Source: Alphaproteobacteria bacterium (lineage in GTDB: Bacteria > Pseudomonadota > Alphaproteobacteria > Sphingomonadales > Emcibacteraceae). From it: a stretch of 19,169 nt of DNA. Below the pieces are notes generated by a model. That model was given only the letters and a program-made list of their open reading frames with translations, had not been told where the DNA came from and ran no database searches. Position 1 is the first letter of the stretch; every line of letters begins with the position of its first letter. The stretch covers positions 1-19,169 of the forward strand of contig JAADGA010000197.1 of NCBI GenBank assembly GCA_013152615.1, given 5' to 3'. The position numbers were made by a program, and so were the translations under genes. Shown here piece by piece: positions 9,128 through 18,519 of this stretch.

Positions 9128-11068
9128 ATGGGGTTTACACCAGATTTTCTTGATGAAATAAGAAACCGGATTATGGTCAGCGACGTTGTGGCCCGCCGGG
9201 TCAGGCTGGTGCGCAAGGGTCACGAACATAGCGGCCTCTGTCCGTTTCACAGCGAAAAAACCGCGTCCTTTACCGTCAATGATGACAAGGGATTTTACCA
9301 TTGCTTCGGCTGTGGCGCCCATGGCGATGTCATTAAATTCATCACCGAGACCGAGGGCCTGTCTTTTCTGGAGACGGTTGAACGGCTGGCCGGGCAGGCC
9401 GGGCTGGAGATGCCGACCTATAATCCGCAGGACCGGCAGCGTTCGGCACAGAAAAAATCGCTCTATGATGTGATGGAGGCGGCGTGCAGATATTTTGAAA
9501 GCGGGCTGGCTGCGCAGGCGGGTAAAACGGGGCTGGACTATCTGACCCGCCGTGGTCTGAGCCATGACACGATTAAAAAATTCCGCCTCGGCTATGCCCC
9601 GGATAACCGTAGCGCCATCCGGGACGCTCTGCTCAGCAGGGATGGCATTACCGAGGATATGATGGTCACGGCAGGCCTGCTGATCAGGCTTGCGGATGAC
9701 GGTGGTACAGGAAAACCCGGCACAGCAAAACCCGGCACAGCAAAATCCGGCACAGCAAAACCCGGTTATGACCGGTTCCGCCACCGGATAATGTTTCCGA
9801 TTACCGACCGTCAGGGCCGGGTGGTGGCGTTTGGTGGCCGGGCACTGGCCACGGATGCCAAGGCCAAATATCTTAATTCCCCGGAAACGCCGCTGTTTCA
9901 CAAGGGGCGGTTGCTTTATAATCTGGCCGGGGCGCGCAAGGCGTCTTATGACAAGGGCCGGGTTCTGGTGGTCGAGGGCTATATGGATGTCATTGCGCTG
10001 GTTCAGGCCGGATTTCCCAATGCCGTCGCCCCGCTGGGCACGGCGGTAACCGAGGATCAGATCATTGAATTATGGCGGCTGGCCCCCGAACCGCTGATGT
10101 GTTTTGATGGTGACCGGGCCGGGCTTCAGGCCGCATACCGGGTTGCCGAAAAGTCATTGCCGCTGCTCAAAGCGGGACATTCGCTGCGTTTCGTCCGTCT
10201 GCCGGACAAGGAAGACCCGGACAGCTATATCGGCGGTCACGGGGCGCAGGCCTTTCGCAATCTTCTGGCAAAGGCGCGCAATCTGATTGATATTATCTGG
10301 GATATGAAAACGGTTTCGGTGGCAGCCGACACCCCGGAACAGCAGGCGGGGCTGGAACAATCCCTGGCCGAAACCCTGTCCGGGATCAGCAACCGGACCA
10401 TTCGTGGCTACTATGATCGCGAGTTTCAAAAACGGCTGGTGACACTGCTGGGCGGGGCCTTCATCCCGGACCATTCGCTGGAAAAGTCGGCCCGAAAAAA
10501 GAATCACTCTGATTATTCGCCAAAGCCTTATGACAAAAAGGATAAGTTCACACGGAAAATTAGTCTTCCGGGGGTAAAAAGCCTGAAAAATACCGCTATG
10601 TTCAAAGTTGGAAATTCAGGTGGGATAAAATGGGAAAAGCTCTTGATTCTCATGGTGTTAAACCACCCGTGGCTAATAAGAGAGCATCATGAGGAATTTG
10701 CTACCACACATTTCGACTCGGCAGAGCTTGACAAACTGCGGTGCGAGATAATAGATGTATCACTTCGCGAATCGGACCTTGATCGCAAAAGCCTCTATAG
10801 TCACCTGTTAAAAACAGGATATGGCAGGGCATTAAAAGTCATATTTGAACAAGGTAAGTCTAAATTAAACCGATACGCATGGCCAGATGCAGCCCGGCAG
10901 GATGTAGAGCAGGGATGGTTTCATGCGTTTAATCGGTATCGTCGTATTTATGATCTGGAAAAGGAATTAAAAGCGGCGGAAATGGACCTGACCGAAGATA
11001 TGACTGAGGACGTGTTTGCCCGCTTTCTGGCGTTGAAGGCGGAGCTTGAAAATGCCAAAGGTCAATGA
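9128..11068 (+). CDS. dnaG: DNA primase DnaG
   Basis: DnaG synthesises RNA primers at the replication fork and is recruited by the DnaB helicase. Of 646 residues, the N-terminal zinc-binding domain carries Cys38, His41, Cys59 and Cys62 (CPFH and CFGC). The polymerase core includes KFRLGYAPDNRSA and YDRFRHRIMFPI, then the TOPRIM motifs VVEGYMD (Glu283) and DGDRAG (Asp327, Asp329). The C-terminal part should be the DnaB-binding domain. Two oddities are listed separately: a four-copy 15-bp repeat at residues 193-212, just before YDRFR, and a low-GC stretch covering about residues 456-582. The start fits the family (GFTPDFLDEIRNRI) although the Shine-Dalgarno sequence is weak. It lies between yqeY and rpoD, the usual macromolecular synthesis arrangement. 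Confidence 0.97.
   Translation: MGFTPDFLDEIRNRIMVSDVVARRVRLVRKGHEHSGLCPFHSEKTASFTVNDDKGFYHCFGCGAHGDVIKFITETEGLSFLETVERLAGQAGLEMPTYNPQDRQRSAQKKSLYDVMEAACRYFESGLAAQAGKTGLDYLTRRGLSHDTIKKFRLGYAPDNRSAIRDALLSRDGITEDMMVTAGLLIRLADDGGTGKPGTAKPGTAKSGTAKPGYDRFRHRIMFPITDRQGRVVAFGGRALATDAKAKYLNSPETPLFHKGRLLYNLAGARKASYDKGRVLVVEGYMDVIALVQAGFPNAVAPLGTAVTEDQIIELWRLAPEPLMCFDGDRAGLQAAYRVAEKSLPLLKAGHSLRFVRLPDKEDPDSYIGGHGAQAFRNLLAKARNLIDIIWDMKTVSVAADTPEQQAGLEQSLAETLSGISNRTIRGYYDREFQKRLVTLLGGAFIPDHSLEKSARKKNHSDYSPKPYDKKDKFTRKISLPGVKSLKNTAMFKVGNSGGIKWEKLLILMVLNHPWLIREHHEEFATTHFDSAELDKLRCEIIDVSLRESDLDRKSLYSHLLKTGYGRALKVIFEQGKSKLNRYAWPDAARQDVEQGWFHAFNRYRRIYDLEKELKAAEMDLTEDMTEDVFARFLALKAELENAKGQ
9704..9763 (+). repeat. 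15-bp tandem repeat x4 within dnaG
   Basis: Four exact-period units, consensus GGCACAGCAAAACCC, encode GTGKP, GTAKP, GTAKS and GTAKP. The second unit matches the consensus exactly and the fourth does too; the first and third differ at two and one bases. The insert lies in a loop before the conserved YDRFR motif and adds 20 basic, flexible residues. Confidence 0.92.
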
Positions 11069-11090
11069 AGTCAGGAGTGATGGAGGCGTA

Positions 11091-11112
11091 TCAGGGAGAG
11101 AAATATCCCTGA
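11091..11112 (+). other. Hairpin between dnaG and rpoD
   Basis: TCAGGGA and TCCCTGA form a perfect 7-bp stem around an 8-nt loop in the 119-nt dnaG-rpoD gap. No T-run follows, so it is unlikely to be an efficient intrinsic terminator. It may mark an RNA processing or stability site between the two genes, as known between dnaG and rpoD in Escherichia coli; that comparison is inference. Confidence 0.45.
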
Positions 11113-11187
11113 GCGTGAAATCATTTGGATTTTAGGGTTATCCTGCTCTGTTTTTCAAGTGAGTTAACCGGATTTGAGGTTTTTTAA

Positions 11188-13326
11188 ATGGCGGAAAACG
11201 CGGCCAAAGACGAGAATAAGGCAACGATAAAACAGGAATATACCACAGATAGCCCCCTGATTGATTCTTCTGAAGGTAGTGTAAAGAAAATGCTCGCTGT
11301 TGCCAAAGAGCGGGGATATATCACCTATGACGCCCTGAATGCGGCGCTTCCCCAGGGCGAAATGTCATCAGAGAAAATTGAGGACATCATGACCATGCTG
11401 TCTGAAATGGGGGTCAATGTGGTTGATGAAGCCGACGGCGACGATACCGAGACGCCGGAAGTTTCAGAAAATCCAGAAACCGCAGGGCATGTGGAAACCG
11501 CCAACGCCAAAGGTAAAAATTCTACTGGCAAAACCGCGGGCCATGAAACTGTGGCCAAGCCCGTTGCCCGAACGGCCACCGATCGCACCGACGACCCGGT
11601 CCGGATGTATCTTCGGGAAATGGGCAGTGTCGAACTCTTGTCCCGGGAAGGCGAGATCGCCATTGCCAAGCGGATTGAGGCCGGGCGCGAAGCCATGATC
11701 GCCGGACTTTGCGAAAGCCCGCTGACCTTTCGGGCGCTGGTGGAATGGGCAGAGATGCTCGAAGATGAACAGATATTGTTGCGCGATGTAATTGATCTTG
11801 ATGCCATGTATGGCATTGATCCCTCGCAAGACCCCGCCCCGCTGGCGGGTAAAAACGACAGGCCGCAGGCTGTTAAAAATGACGCGGCGCCAAAGCCTGA
11901 CGACGCGGGGCAAAAGCCTGATGACGTGATGCCAAAGTCTGATGACGTGACGCCAAAATCCGGGGAACCCGGTTCGGCGGCTGAACCCTCGTCCCCCGAA
12001 CCGGACAGCCCGGATGAAGAAGAGGATGAGGATGAGGATTCAGATGATGCGGATAACACCGTATCCCTTGCCGTTATGGAGGAAGTGTTAACGCCGCAGG
12101 TCCTCGAAATTTTTGGCAATATCCGTAAACTCTATAAAAAATTCGCCAAACTTCAGGAAGGCCGTCATGACGCCGGTCTGAAGAATGAAACCCTCGGGGC
12201 GCAACAGGAAAGACGTTACCGCAAGCTCAGCGATGAACTGGTGGTGCTGATGAAAAGCCTGCGGCTCAATAACAACCGGATTGATAGCCTGCTGGAACAG
12301 CTCTATGCCCTGAACAAACGTCTGATGGCGCTCGAAGGCAAGATGTTCCGGCTGGCAGAACGTTATAAGATCAAGCGCGACGCTTATCTGGCGAGTTATC
12401 AGGGCCGGGAACTGGAGCCGGGCTGGATCGATGCGGTTGGCCGCAATCCGGGCAGGGGCTGGGCCGAATTTGCCGCTGCCGAGCGTGAAATTATCAGCAA
12501 TATGCGGGGTCAGGTGGTTGATATTGCGCTCGAGGTCGGCCTGCCGGTCGGCGAATACCGGGTGATCGTCAATATGGTGCAGAAGGGCGAAAAAGAAGCC
12601 CGGATCGCCAAAAAGGAAATGGTCGAGGCCAATCTGCGGTTGGTGATTTCCATTGCCAAGAAATATACCAATCGCGGCCTGCAGTTTCTTGACCTCATTC
12701 AGGAGGGCAATATCGGCCTGATGAAGGCGGTCGATAAATTTGAATATCGCCGGGGCTATAAATTTTCCACCTATGCCACCTGGTGGATCCGTCAGGCGAT
12801 TACCCGCTCGATCGCCGATCAGGCACGCACCATCCGCATTCCAGTGCATATGATTGAAACCATTAACAAGCTGGTGCGTACCGGCCGTCAGATGATGCAT
12901 GAAATTGGCCGCGAGGCAACGCCCGAAGAATTGGCACAGCGCCTGAGCATGCCGCTGGAAAAAGTGCGCAAGGTAATGAAAATCGCCAAGGAGCCGATTT
13001 CGCTTGAAACCCCGATCGGCGATGAGGAAGACAGCCATCTTGGTGATTTTATTGAGGATAAAAGTGCCATTTTGCCGGTGGACAGCGCGATTCAGGCCAA
13101 CCTGCGCGATACCACAACCCGGGTGCTGGCGTCACTGACCCCGCGCGAAGAACGGGTGCTGAGGATGCGTTTCGGCATTGGCATGAATACCGATCATACC
13201 CTCGAAGAAGTCGGCCAGCAGTTTTCGGTAACCCGCGAACGCATTCGCCAGATCGAGGCCAAGGCGCTGCGTAAATTAAAACATCCGAGCCGCTCACGCC
13301 AGCTCAGAAGTTTTCTGGACACGTAA
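11188..13326 (+). CDS. rpoD: Primary sigma factor RpoD (sigma70)
   Basis: RpoD directs RNA polymerase to most housekeeping promoters. The 712-residue protein shows region 1.1 (about 22-85, [20 protein letters not shown]), region 1.2 (about 135-165, [20 protein letters not shown]) and a long acidic non-conserved region (about 210-295). Region 2 (about 481-551) contains [20 protein letters not shown] and [20 protein letters not shown], the core-binding and -10-melting parts. Region 3 follows, and region 4 at the C-terminus has the -35-binding helix-turn-helix ([20 protein letters not shown]) and the usual end RSFLDT. A 21-bp four-copy repeat lies in the non-conserved region, followed by an acidic Glu/Asp tract. 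GAGG lies about 9 nt before the ATG. It is 119 bp after dnaG and probably shares its transcript. Confidence 0.98.
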   Translation: MAENAAKDENKATIKQEYTTDSPLIDSSEGSVKKMLAVAKERGYITYDALNAALPQGEMSSEKIEDIMTMLSEMGVNVVDEADGDDTETPEVSENPETAGHVETANAKGKNSTGKTAGHETVAKPVARTATDRTDDPVRMYLREMGSVELLSREGEIAIAKRIEAGREAMIAGLCESPLTFRALVEWAEMLEDEQILLRDVIDLDAMYGIDPSQDPAPLAGKNDRPQAVKNDAAPKPDDAGQKPDDVMPKSDDVTPKSGEPGSAAEPSSPEPDSPDEEEDEDEDSDDADNTVSLAVMEEVLTPQVLEIFGNIRKLYKKFAKLQEGRHDAGLKNETLGAQQERRYRKLSDELVVLMKSLRLNNNRIDSLLEQLYALNKRLMALEGKMFRLAERYKIKRDAYLASYQGRELEPGWIDAVGRNPGRGWAEFAAAEREIISNMRGQVVDIALEVGLPVGEYRVIVNMVQKGEKEARIAKKEMVEANLRLVISIAKKYTNRGLQFLDLIQEGNIGLMKAVDKFEYRRGYKFSTYATWWIRQAITRSIADQARTIRIPVHMIETINKLVRTGRQMMHEIGREATPEELAQRLSMPLEKVRKVMKIAKEPISLETPIGDEEDSHLGDFIEDKSAILPVDSAIQANLRDTTTRVLASLTPREERVLRMRFGIGMNTDHTLEEVGQQFSVTRERIRQIEAKALRKLKHPSRSRQLRSFLDT
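11881..11964 (+). repeat. 21-bp tandem repeat x4 within rpoD
   Basis: Four contiguous 21-bp units encode [21 protein letters not shown] and DVTPKSG, residues 232-259 of RpoD, in the non-conserved region between 1.2 and 2.1. Units diverge by several bases but keep the exact period, consistent with an older duplication series. Confidence 0.9.
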
Positions 13327-13417
13327 ATTTTCTGGATACATAAAAATACGCCGGAGTGGCATTCTATCCTGTATTGTTGCCTTGTAATCTGTTATTCCCC
13401 TGAGGAGTTTCCCGGAG

Positions 13418-13494
13418 GGGCCTGTAGCTCAGTTGGTTAGAGCAAACCGCTCATAACGGTTTGGTCGCAGGTTCGAGTCCTGCCAGGCCCACCA
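13418..13494 (+). tRNA. tRNA-Ile2 (anticodon CAU)
   Basis: The 77-nt cloverleaf folds fully. The acceptor stem is GGGCCTG with CAGGCCC, and the encoded 3' end is ACCA. The anticodon stem AACCG/CGGTT holds the loop CTCATAA, with anticodon CAT at 13452-13454, and the T arm has GTTCGAGTC. CAU can mean Met or Ile2. I call Ile2 because the acceptor stem matches tRNA-Ile(GAU) and the TTGGTCGC variable-loop region matches E. coli tRNA-Ile2. In that case C34 is converted to lysidine by TilS so that the tRNA reads AUA. It lies 91 bp after rpoD. Confidence 0.9.
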
Positions 13495-13630
13495 CCCCCC
13501 TTTATTTTTCTGTTGTCCGCTATTATCAGGCCGCAATTATGCGCTGTCGCGGCTCAATCATCAGAGGTGGTGGCCCGGAGAAATATATATTCCGGCGCAG
13601 AAATATCATGTTTGTGACTTTGCTTTATAA

Positions 13631-13664
13631 CCCCTTTCATGGCCCTTTCATGCCCCTTTTATGG
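13631..13664 (+). repeat. Short tandem repeat upstream of gatC
   Basis: Three imperfect units, CCCCTTTCATGG, CCCTTTCATGC and CCCTTTTATGG, follow one another in the 269-bp gap between the tRNA and gatC. The rest of the gap shows no convincing promoter, terminator or gene. Confidence 0.6.
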
Positions 13665-13763
13665 CTCTCTTTATAACTCTGGGGTCCGGTTGCCGTCATT
13701 ATGCTTGCAGAAGCCGATGGCGGGTGTTAATTTCCCCTCCGGAATCAGGATCAGGAAAAGAAA

Positions 13764-14051
13764 ATGTCTGTAGACAAGAAAACCGTCGCAAAAATTGCGG
13801 ATTTGGCCCGGATAGCGGTTAAGGAAGATGAGCTTGCGCCGATGGCGGGCGAATTGAACAATATTCTTGACTGGATCGCCCAATTGTCGGAAGTCAATAC
13901 CGATGATGTCGCGCCGATGACCAGTGTGGTCGAGGTCGACCTGCCGTGGCGGGACGACAAGGTCACGGACGGGGGCTACCGGGATGATATTCTTGCCAAC
14001 GCCCCGGCGGCCAGACATGGTTTTTTCACCGTGCCCAAAGTCATTGAGTAG
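13764..14051 (+). CDS. gatC: Asp/Glu-tRNA amidotransferase subunit C
   Basis: GatC is the small subunit that clamps GatA to GatB in the amidotransferase converting misacylated Glu-tRNA(Gln), and often Asp-tRNA(Asn), to the correct forms. The 95-residue length is typical. The N-terminal helical part ([20 protein letters not shown]) and the central [20 protein letters not shown] are family motifs. The C-terminal tail ([20 protein letters not shown], then [16 protein letters not shown]) wraps around GatA in known structures. AGGAAAAG precedes the ATG. It leads the gatC-gatA-gatB operon, with its stop 10 nt before gatA. Confidence 0.96.
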   Translation: MSVDKKTVAKIADLARIAVKEDELAPMAGELNNILDWIAQLSEVNTDDVAPMTSVVEVDLPWRDDKVTDGGYRDDILANAPAARHGFFTVPKVIE

Positions 14052-14061
14052 GAGCAGGGAC

Positions 14062-15558
14062 ATGACAGCATTAACGAATTTAACCCTTACCGAGGCCCGC
14101 GCCGGACTGGCCAACGGCGATTTTACCTCATGCGAGCTGACCGAACAATATCTGGCGGCGATGACGGCTGGGCGTGATCTTAACTGTTTTATTGTCGAGA
14201 CCGCTGATATTGCCCTTAAGATGGCGGCGCAGGCGGATCAGAGGATCAGGGCCGGGACCGCAACCGCCGTCACCGGCATTCCGATCGCGGTGAAAGATCT
14301 GTTCTGCACCAAAGATGTCCATAGCTGTGCCGCCAGTCATATTCTTAACGGTTTCAAGCCAAAATATGAATCCACGGTAACCGCCAACCTGTGGCGGGAC
14401 GGCGCGGTGATGCTGGGCAAGACCAATATGGATGAATTCGCCATGGGTTCTTCCAATGAAACCAGTTATTACGGGCCGGTGAAAAATCCGTGGCGCGCGA
14501 CCGGAACAGACGGGGTGCTTGAGACAAAAGATTATGTGCCGGGCGGCTCCTCCGGTGGTTCTGTTGCCGCCGTCGCCGCTGATATGGCGGTGGCCGCCCT
14601 TGGCACCGATACCGGTGGTTCCATTCGTCAACCGGCGGCCTTTACCGGGCTGGTTGGCCTGAAGCCGACCTATGGCCGCTGCTCGCGCTGGGGCATGATT
14701 GCCTTTGCCTCGTCACTGGATCAGGCCGGACCAATTACCAGAACAGTAGGCGATGCGGCGCTCATGCTGGCCAGTATGGCGGGCTATGACCGCAAGGACA
14801 GTACCGCTGTTGACCGCCCGGTGCCGGATTATGGCCCTGCCCTGACCGGTGATATCTGCGGCCTGAAAGTCGGTATTCCCCGGGAATACCGGGTTGATGA
14901 CATGCCCGAAGAGATTGAAAAGCTGTGGCAGCAGGGTATCGACTGGATGACAGCGGCCGGGGCGGAAATTGTTGACATCAGCCTGCCGCACACTAAATAT
15001 GCCCTGCCAACCTATTATATTGTCGCCCCGGCGGAGGCATCGTCAAATCTTGCCCGCTATGACGGGGTGAAATATGGCCTGCGGGTTGACGGCGACAGCC
15101 TTGATGGCATGTATAAAAATACCCGGGCCGCGGGCTTTGGCGATGAGGTCAAGCGCCGGATTCTGATCGGCACCTATGTGTTGTCCGCCGGTTATTATGA
15201 CGCTTATTACCTCAAGGCCCAGAAAATCCGCACCCTGATCGCCCGGGATTTTGCCCGGGCCTATAATCAGGTGGATGTCATTCTGACCCCGACGGCACCC
15301 AGTGCCGCCTTTGCGCTCGGGGAAAAGGCCGATGATCCGCTGGCGATGTATCTCAATGATGTGTTCACGGTGCCAGCGAGCCTTGCCGGGCTGCCGGCCA
15401 TCTCGGTTCCGGCGGGGCTGAGCCGTGCGCGGATGCCTTTGGGATTACAGCTTATTGGCCGGGCCTTTGACGAAGAAACCATGTTGCGGGCGGCGCAGGT
15501 TCTGGAACAGGCGGCGAATTTTGAGGCAAAGCCCGAAATATGGTGGAGGGAGAGATAA
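14062..15558 (+). CDS. gatA: Asp/Glu-tRNA amidotransferase subunit A
   Basis: GatA is the amidase subunit that frees ammonia from glutamine for GatB. The ATG at 14062 is chosen over an earlier in-frame ATG at 13924, which would run through gatC, because AGGAG lies 7 nt upstream and the N-terminus ([20 protein letters not shown]) fits the family. The 498-residue protein contains the amidase-signature catalytic triad: Lys78 in IPIAVKDLF, cis-Ser163 in PGGSSGGS and nucleophile Ser187 in [14 protein letters not shown]. The segment before PGGSSGGS ([14 protein letters not shown]) seems a few residues longer than usual. Its stop overlaps the gatB start as TAATG. Confidence 0.97.
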   Translation: MTALTNLTLTEARAGLANGDFTSCELTEQYLAAMTAGRDLNCFIVETADIALKMAAQADQRIRAGTATAVTGIPIAVKDLFCTKDVHSCAASHILNGFKPKYESTVTANLWRDGAVMLGKTNMDEFAMGSSNETSYYGPVKNPWRATGTDGVLETKDYVPGGSSGGSVAAVAADMAVAALGTDTGGSIRQPAAFTGLVGLKPTYGRCSRWGMIAFASSLDQAGPITRTVGDAALMLASMAGYDRKDSTAVDRPVPDYGPALTGDICGLKVGIPREYRVDDMPEEIEKLWQQGIDWMTAAGAEIVDISLPHTKYALPTYYIVAPAEASSNLARYDGVKYGLRVDGDSLDGMYKNTRAAGFGDEVKRRILIGTYVLSAGYYDAYYLKAQKIRTLIARDFARAYNQVDVILTPTAPSAAFALGEKADDPLAMYLNDVFTVPASLAGLPAISVPAGLSRARMPLGLQLIGRAFDEETMLRAAQVLEQAANFEAKPEIWWRER

Positions 15559-17042
15559 TGGCGGATTATATTCACGGCGCCACCGGCGAGTGGGAAGTGG
15601 TAATCGGGCTTGAAATTCATGCCCAGGTCACCTCTGAAGCAAAATTATTCTCCGGGGCCTCAACCACCTTTGGCGCCGAGCCAAATAGTCAGGTCAGTTT
15701 TGTCTGCTGTGCCATGCCCGGCATGTTGCCGGTCATTAACGCCGAATGTATTCGTCAGGCGGTGCGCACCGGCCTTGCCATTGGCTGTAAAATCAATTTG
15801 CGCTCGGTGTTCGACCGCAAGAATTATTTCTATGCCGATCTGCCCCAGGGCTATCAGATTTCCCAGTTTAAAGACCCGATTGTCGGTGAGGGCACGGTGG
15901 TGATTGATCTGCCGGACGGCCAGACGAAAATAATCGGGGTCGAACGGCTGCATCTGGAGCAGGATGCGGGCAAGTCGATGCATGACCAGCATCCGAGCCA
16001 GACCTATGTTGATCTGAACCGGTCCGGGGTGGCGTTGATGGAGATTGTCTCAATGCCGGATATGCGCAGTGCCGCCGAGGCCGGGGCCTATTTCCGCAAG
16101 ATTCGCACATTGGTACGCTATGTCGGCACCTGTGACGGCAATATGGAACAGGGGTCGATGCGGGCGGATGTCAATGTTTCGGTTCGCCGTCCGGGGGCGG
16201 AATTAGGCACCAGAACCGAAACCAAAAATATTAATTCCATTCGCTATATGATGCAGGTAATCGACTATGAAGCCCGGCGTCAGGTTGACATTCTGGAACA
16301 GGGCGGCCAGATTCATCAGGAAACCCGGCAGTTTGATCCGGCAACCGGCACCACCAGCGGCCTGCGTTCCAAGGAAGAGGCTCATGATTACCGCTATTTT
16401 CCCGATCCCGACCTGCTGCCGCTGGAATTTACGCAGGCCTTTGTCGATGATCTGGCGAAAACCCTGCCGGAACTGCCGGACGATAAAAAAAACCGGCTGA
16501 TTGCTGATCTGGGCCTGTCCGAATATAATGCGGGCGTTCTGGTGGCGGAAAAGGAAAATGCCGATTATTTTGAGGAATTGCTTGAGCTGCTGGTTAAAAA
16601 AACCGGCAAGACCCCGACAGAGCTTGCAACGCAGGCGGCAAACTGGGTCATTATGGACCTGTTCGGTGCGCTGAAGAAATTCTCGAAATCAATCAGCGAC
16701 AGCCCGGTCTCAACGGTGGACGGGGCGGAACTGCTGGCGCTACAGATTGGCGGCACGATTTCCGGCCGCATCGCCAAGGATGTGTTTGAGATTATGCTGG
16801 AGAGTGGCAAAAATCCGGAACAGATTGTTGAGGAAAAGGGCCTGAAACAGATGTCGGACAGCGGCGAACTTGAGGCAATAATAGACGCGGTGCTGGCCGA
16901 TCATCCGGATAAGGTTGAGCAATATCGTGCCGGTAAGGACAAGCTGTTCGGCTTTTTCGTCGGTCAGGTGATGAAAAAAACCCGTGGTCAGGCCAACCCG
17001 CAAATGGTCAATCAGTTGCTCCGACCCAGACTGGACGGTTGA
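15558..17042 (+). CDS. gatB: Asp/Glu-tRNA amidotransferase subunit B
   Basis: GatB phosphorylates the misacylated amino acid on the tRNA and transfers ammonia to it. The start at 15558 is preferred to an upstream in-frame ATG (15540) because GGAGGG lies 7 nt before it and it forms a TAATG overlap with gatA. The 494-residue protein opens with [20 protein letters not shown] and contains [45 protein letters not shown] and [16 protein letters not shown]. All are GatB catalytic-domain hallmarks. The last about 150 residues are the helical plus YqeY-like tail ([20 protein letters not shown], then [20 protein letters not shown]) that contacts the tRNA. Confidence 0.97.
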   Translation: MADYIHGATGEWEVVIGLEIHAQVTSEAKLFSGASTTFGAEPNSQVSFVCCAMPGMLPVINAECIRQAVRTGLAIGCKINLRSVFDRKNYFYADLPQGYQISQFKDPIVGEGTVVIDLPDGQTKIIGVERLHLEQDAGKSMHDQHPSQTYVDLNRSGVALMEIVSMPDMRSAAEAGAYFRKIRTLVRYVGTCDGNMEQGSMRADVNVSVRRPGAELGTRTETKNINSIRYMMQVIDYEARRQVDILEQGGQIHQETRQFDPATGTTSGLRSKEEAHDYRYFPDPDLLPLEFTQAFVDDLAKTLPELPDDKKNRLIADLGLSEYNAGVLVAEKENADYFEELLELLVKKTGKTPTELATQAANWVIMDLFGALKKFSKSISDSPVSTVDGAELLALQIGGTISGRIAKDVFEIMLESGKNPEQIVEEKGLKQMSDSGELEAIIDAVLADHPDKVEQYRAGKDKLFGFFVGQVMKKTRGQANPQMVNQLLRPRLDG

Positions 17043-17327
17043 TATTCTGGTAAACTCTGAGTGAGTCTCCGGCCTTTTTCATATATTTGCCATAATCATC
17101 GCTTAGGATAACATGGTTGCCGCAATGGTTAATATATAAAAGTATATATCGTTAATATTTACTCTTATATATATTAAAATATTTTGGAATCAGTAGGTTA
17201 CAATATTTTATCTGGCGTTAACTTTATCTTTACCAGCCTGGTGGCATCCTGTTAACCATAGAGCGCGTGCAAAGCTGTTGTGACAGTGGCGCCGTTCAAT
17301 GATAAAATAAATACCGGAGTTAATATA
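17043..17327. other. AT-rich intergenic region after gatB
   Basis: This 285-bp gap is very AT-rich between about 17130 and 17210, with runs such as TTATATATATT and a partly matching AATATATAA upstream that could pair. Two GTTAAC palindromes occur at about 17217 and 17252. I see no gene, convincing terminator or strong promoter; it may be a long regulatory region for the Sel1 gene. Confidence 0.5.
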
Positions 17328-17597
17328 ATGGGACAGATTGATTATTCATATGTAACAGAATGTATTGAACGGGCCGAACTCGGCACAACCGAGGCTCTCT
17401 ATGATCTGGGATTGCTTTATTCGATCGGACAGGGGGTGGATCAGAATTTTATTGAAGCCCACAAATGGTTTAATCTGGCGGCAATTAATGGCATGAAGGG
17501 GGCACAGGTTGATCGGGCCGAGATTGCCGTGGATATGTCAAACCGAGACATCTCGACAGCCCAGCGCATGGCCCGGGAATGGCTGGCGACCCATTAA
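17328..17597 (+). CDS. Small Sel1-repeat protein
   Basis: The ATG at 17328 is chosen over an upstream in-frame GTG (17280) because GGAG lies 8 nt before it. The 89-residue protein has one clear Sel1-like repeat (about 22-57: ALYDLGLLYSIGQGVDQNFI, then EAHKWFNLAAINGM), followed by a helical tail with AQRMAREWLATH. Sel1 repeats are TPR-like helix pairs that bind proteins. There is no signal peptide, so a cytoplasmic adaptor or scaffold is the simplest reading. The partner is unknown, and it stands alone between gatB and a convergent gene. Confidence 0.85.
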   Translation: MGQIDYSYVTECIERAELGTTEALYDLGLLYSIGQGVDQNFIEAHKWFNLAAINGMKGAQVDRAEIAVDMSNRDISTAQRMAREWLATH

Positions 17598-17647
17598 CCC
17601 CTGTATCTGCAAAGGCCCTTCCCCCCGACGTTTTTATTGGGCGGTGC

Positions 17648-17676
17648 ATTGGCGAAAATTCATCATTACCGCCAAT
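17648..17676. promoter_or_regulatory. Inverted repeat between convergent genes
   Basis: ATTGGCG and CGCCAAT form a perfect 7-bp inverted repeat with a 15-nt spacer, in the 129-bp gap between the Sel1 gene and the convergent SDR gene. It may act as a bidirectional transcript end or as a protein site. There is no adjoining T-run. Confidence 0.35.
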
Positions 17677-17726
17677 ACTCTCTTGACTAAAAATGCACCT
17701 TGGGAATCAATCCGGAGATATAGGTG

Positions 17727-18509
17727 CTAGCCATTTAACTGCATGCCGCCGTCAACCACGAACTGGCCGCCGGTGATGTGTTTTGCTTCATCGGATGCCA
17801 GAAATACCACCATATGAGCAATATCATCCGGTTCGCCGAATTCACCCACGGGAATCCGTTCCAGAAACGTCTGTTCCACGGCCTCCTGCGGGGTGCCGGT
17901 CTGGCTGGCTATCTCGGCAAACATATAGTCCAGCATCGGCGTTCTGATCTGACCCGGATGGACACTGTTACAGCGCACTTTTGAGCCGGTGGTGGCACAA
18001 TGCATGGCAACCGACATCGTCAATTGCCGTACTGCGGCCTTGCTGGCACCGTAGGGGGTAATAAAAGGCGTTGCGATAAGGGCGGCGATGGAGGACAGGT
18101 TGATAATCGAGCCACCGCCGCTGCGGCGCATATAGTCAATGGCGTGTTTACAGCCAAGGAAAACACTGCTGCTGTTCACTCTTTGCAGTTTCTGCCATTC
18201 CGCCAGCGGGGTCGCCTCCGGGTCTGCGCCGGAAATATTGCCGGGAATACCGGCATTATTCACCAGAATATCCAGTCGGCCATACTTCTGGTAAATTTCA
18301 TTTAATATATTTTGCCATCCGGCCTCATCGGTGACATCCTGGGGCATGAATTCGGCACCGGTTTTTCCGGCCGCCTGTGTGCCGCGCTTCGCCACAATAT
18401 CGGTGATGATGGTTGTCGCCCCCCGTTGCACCAGAAGAGTTGCCGTCGCCAGCCCGATCCCGGACGCCCCCCCGGTAACAATCGCGACTTTTTCCTGAAA
18501 ATGCAGCAT
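17727..18509 (-). CDS. SDR-family NAD(P)-dependent oxidoreductase
   Basis: This 260-residue classical short-chain dehydrogenase has a full active site. The cofactor motif is TGGASGIG (residues 12-19), Asp37 follows beta-2 and favours NAD over NADP, and the structural NNAG is at 84-87. The catalytic residues are Asn112, Ser140, Tyr153 and Lys157 (YGASK). The C-terminal GGQFVVDGGM is also typical. It probably oxidises or reduces an alcohol/ketone substrate; relatives include alicyclic and hydroxysteroid dehydrogenases, but the substrate cannot be assigned. AAGGAG lies 6 nt before the ATG. It starts 10 nt after the TonB-dependent receptor stop, so the two are probably one transcript. Confidence 0.93.
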   Translation of the reverse strand: MLHFQEKVAIVTGGASGIGLATATLLVQRGATTIITDIVAKRGTQAAGKTGAEFMPQDVTDEAGWQNILNEIYQKYGRLDILVNNAGIPGNISGADPEATPLAEWQKLQRVNSSSVFLGCKHAIDYMRRSGGGSIINLSSIAALIATPFITPYGASKAAVRQLTMSVAMHCATTGSKVRCNSVHPGQIRTPMLDYMFAEIASQTGTPQEAVEQTFLERIPVGEFGEPDDIAHMVVFLASDEAKHITGGQFVVDGGMQLNG

Positions 18510-18519
18510 GATCTTCTCC

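Noticed and set aside
9101..9901. Minus-strand 266-codon open frame antisense to dnaG
   Set aside because: It is antisense to the conserved zinc-binding and polymerase domains, has Cys/Gly repeats only because it mirrors the 15-bp repeat, and has no recognisable domain.
12088..13038. Minus-strand 316-codon open frame antisense to rpoD
   Set aside because: It lies opposite strongly conserved sigma region 2 and has His/Phe-rich composition typical of antisense shadows.
13495..13515. Intrinsic terminator after the tRNA
   Set aside because: A C-run followed by T-rich sequence is present, but there is no stem apart from the tRNA itself.
13924..14061. Upstream ATG as the gatA start
   Set aside because: It would overlap most of the gatC 3' end in another frame. 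The ATG at 14062 has AGGAG at ideal spacing and fits GatA N-termini.
17217..17233. CtrA-like site (TTAA-N7-TTTA) upstream of the Sel1 gene
   Set aside because: One mismatch to the TTAA-N7-TTAA consensus within a very AT-rich region is not enough evidence.
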